47,320 bases of DNA, from assembly GCA_018223105.1 (NCBI GenBank), contig JAAEYY010000013.1, forward strand, positions 1 to 47,320, given 5' to 3'. The DNA comes from a bacterium (GTDB lineage: Bacteria > Bacteroidota > Bacteroidia > NS11-12g > UBA9320). The notes beneath the pieces were generated by a model that did no database searches, was not told where the DNA came from, and saw only the letters and a program-made list of their open reading frames with translations. Positions within the stretch are counted from its first letter, which is position 1; each line of letters opens with the position of its first letter. Below are positions 45,882 through 47,320 of this stretch, piece after piece. A program made the position numbers and the translations under genes.

Positions 45882-47320
45882 TTATTGAACTATGAATCGA
45901 GTAGTATATAATCCTTTCTCAGTGATTACTTGCATGAAGTAAACGCCTGATTCGAGATTTGAAATATTTATTGTTTGAGAAACAGAACTTGAATTCACTT
46001 TTTCTTCAATAACAGCCTGACCATTGGTATTCATGATTGAATAGGTAAGAATCAATCCATTTTGCACTTCAAAATCTAAATTTAGGTTATCAGTAGCAGG
46101 GTTTGGATATACATTAAAAGTATTAAAGTCTTGAGTAATGTTCAATCCGGCAGTACTTCCTTTGCTAAAGAAGAAGTTATCTAGGTATATAATACTTGAA
46201 CCTGTAGGTTCAGATACAAGCACGATTTGTGCAATGTTTGAAGTGTTTGTAAGACCGGTAAAGTCTGAAAGAGCAATACGGTAGTTGATCCACTCTTCAG
46301 TAGCAGGAGAAGTGAACGAAAGTTCATGTTCTGTGTCGTCTCCTCCGCCAAATGCCTGGTCTTCACCAAAATCTACAAGTTTGATCTTGAACAAGGTTGA
46401 GTTTGGCGACCAAATGCTGAAGTTTACATGGTCCATATCTGTAGCATCAATCAAGTTAGCACCAACAGTTTCAATCCCAGCGACATCCATTGCACTGTAT
46501 TTCTTGGCAGCATTTCCGTCAATATCAACTTCTTCGTAGTTTGCACTTGACCATCCGGTTCTCCATGTGTCAACTGTCACATCCGTATAAATTCCGGTAA
46601 ACAAAGAAATAACATTTTCCTCATCGAATGTTGGATCAGCTGGACCTGCAGTAGGAACTGGAAGTAAGCTTCCTGTGCTGAAGAATATATTATCGAGATA
46701 AATAATGCTTGATCCGATAGGTTCAGATGTTATAATTAACTGAGCCATGTGTGTGGTGCTAGCTAAGCCGGTAAAGCTGCTTAAAGGAATATGATAGTTT
46801 ACCCATTCCTCTTGTGCAAAGGTGGTGTATGACAACTCATGCTCGGTATCGTCTCCGCCGCCAAATAGGCCATCAGCACCCCAATCTACAAGCTTTATTT
46901 TCAATAAAGTAGAGTTTGGAGTCCAAAGGTCAAAGTTGAAGTGATCCATAGAAGAAGCATCAATTAGATTCGCTCCGGTTGTTTCGATCCCAACAAAGGT
47001 CAAAGCAGAGTATTTTTTTACATCATTACCATCTACTTGAACATCAGAAACAGTACCATTAGACCATGCTGTTCTCCAAGTGTCAACATTGACGTTAGTA
47101 TAAACATTACTGAATAATGAAATTACATCGGTAGAAGGGTATTCCGGATCATCAGCTGCCACGGTTGGCTCTGCAATTGCAGCGGCAGGACCAAAAGTGA
47201 TATTATCAAAATAGCAGATATTATCTGAAGATCTGGCTTGGAAATCAATGAAAACAACAATTTGATCGTACTCAATGCCTTGTCTGGAGAGAAGAAGCAA
47301 TGTTTCAGCCAATAACGCTC
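45882..47320 (-). CDS. T9SS-secreted protein with tandem carbohydrate-binding-type modules (5'-truncated)
   Basis: The frame runs off the right edge, so the N-terminal part is missing; about 478 residues remain. The end of one module (ICYFDNITFG) is followed by two full modules of ~172 residues with about 60% similar sequence: VISLFSNVYTNV / VISLFTGIYTDV at the start, FGGGDDTEHELS in the middle and SSIIYLDNIFF / SSIIYLDNFFF at the end. This pattern recurs after GH16-type glucanases in Bacteroidota as I recall, so a polysaccharide-binding role and perhaps an upstream hydrolase domain are likely. The C-terminus (NVYPNPATDNLNL, ending TRFIVQ) is a T9SS sorting domain. Confidence 0.85.
   Translation of the reverse strand, partial: ALLAETLLLLSRQGIEYDQIVVFIDFQARSSDNICYFDNITFGPAAAIAEPTVAADDPEYPSTDVISLFSNVYTNVNVDTWRTAWSNGTVSDVQVDGNDVKKYSALTFVGIETTGANLIDASSMDHFNFDLWTPNSTLLKIKLVDWGADGLFGGGDDTEHELSYTTFAQEEWVNYHIPLSSFTGLASTTHMAQLIITSEPIGSSIIYLDNIFFSTGSLLPVPTAGPADPTFDEENVISLFTGIYTDVTVDTWRTGWSSANYEEVDIDGNAAKKYSAMDVAGIETVGANLIDATDMDHVNFSIWSPNSTLFKIKLVDFGEDQAFGGGDDTEHELSFTSPATEEWINYRIALSDFTGLTNTSNIAQIVLVSEPTGSSIIYLDNFFFSKGSTAGLNITQDFNTFNVYPNPATDNLNLDFEVQNGLILTYSIMNTNGQAVIEEKVNSSSVSQTINISNLESGVYFMQVITEKGLYTTRFIVQ

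Overview
The window is a stretch of a Bacteroidota chromosome, most likely a marine or aquatic Flavobacteriales-type heterotroph. The support is: about eight secreted proteins with a C-terminal type IX secretion (T9SS) sorting domain (a PNP or PxP core, then a beta-rich tail ending in a basic residue or VxQ), TAnnTTTG-type promoter boxes, low GC content, and a gene typical of the phylum (a small Lacal_2735-type protein). No rRNA, tRNA, insertion sequence, prophage or CRISPR array was seen.

Layout. Positions 1-7628 hold three co-directional cell-surface genes built from one cysteine-paired 'CDS' repeat module: the 3' part of a giant repeat protein (11 tandem 147-bp units), then two tandem LamG proteins of identical length whose 3' halves have been homogenised. 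Positions 7611-9762 hold small hypothetical proteins and a lipoprotein. Positions 9811-13363 are a DUF3999/DUF2339 envelope gene pair. Positions 13447-18538 are a tightly overlapping TetR - ABC - HlyD - TolC exporter operon on the minus strand, whose ABC protein has lost nearly all catalytic motifs except Walker A. A GNAT acetyltransferase and a nitrilase-family hydrolase are divergently transcribed from it. Positions 19893-23714 are a PKD-rich T9SS protein, followed by a TPR/class III adenylate cyclase and a divergent DEAD-box helicase. Positions 27497-27901 are a repeat-rich intergenic island, flanked by T9SS proteins.

Positions 30422-35826 are a dissolved-inorganic-carbon uptake locus: a CbbR-like LysR regulator divergent from dabB-dabA and a small coiled-coil gene, with a perfect inverted repeat between regulator and operon. 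A catalase-peroxidase with a lipoprotein signal, a SOUL heme-binding protein, an SDR/DUF2867 protein, a small membrane exporter-like protein, a fasciclin lipoprotein, a seven-bladed propeller lipoprotein, an SBBP propeller T9SS protein, an RluE-like pseudouridine synthase and a truncated carbohydrate-binding-type T9SS protein fill the rest.

The functional themes are surface adhesion or polymer binding (T9SS cargo), efflux (ABC-HlyD-TolC), inorganic carbon acquisition (Dab) and peroxide/heme handling (KatG, SOUL). The strongest candidates for new biology are the catalytically degenerate ABC exporter, the homogenised CDS-repeat surface proteins, the lipoprotein KatG, and the small third gene of the dab operon. 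All function calls come from reading motifs by eye; no database search was possible.
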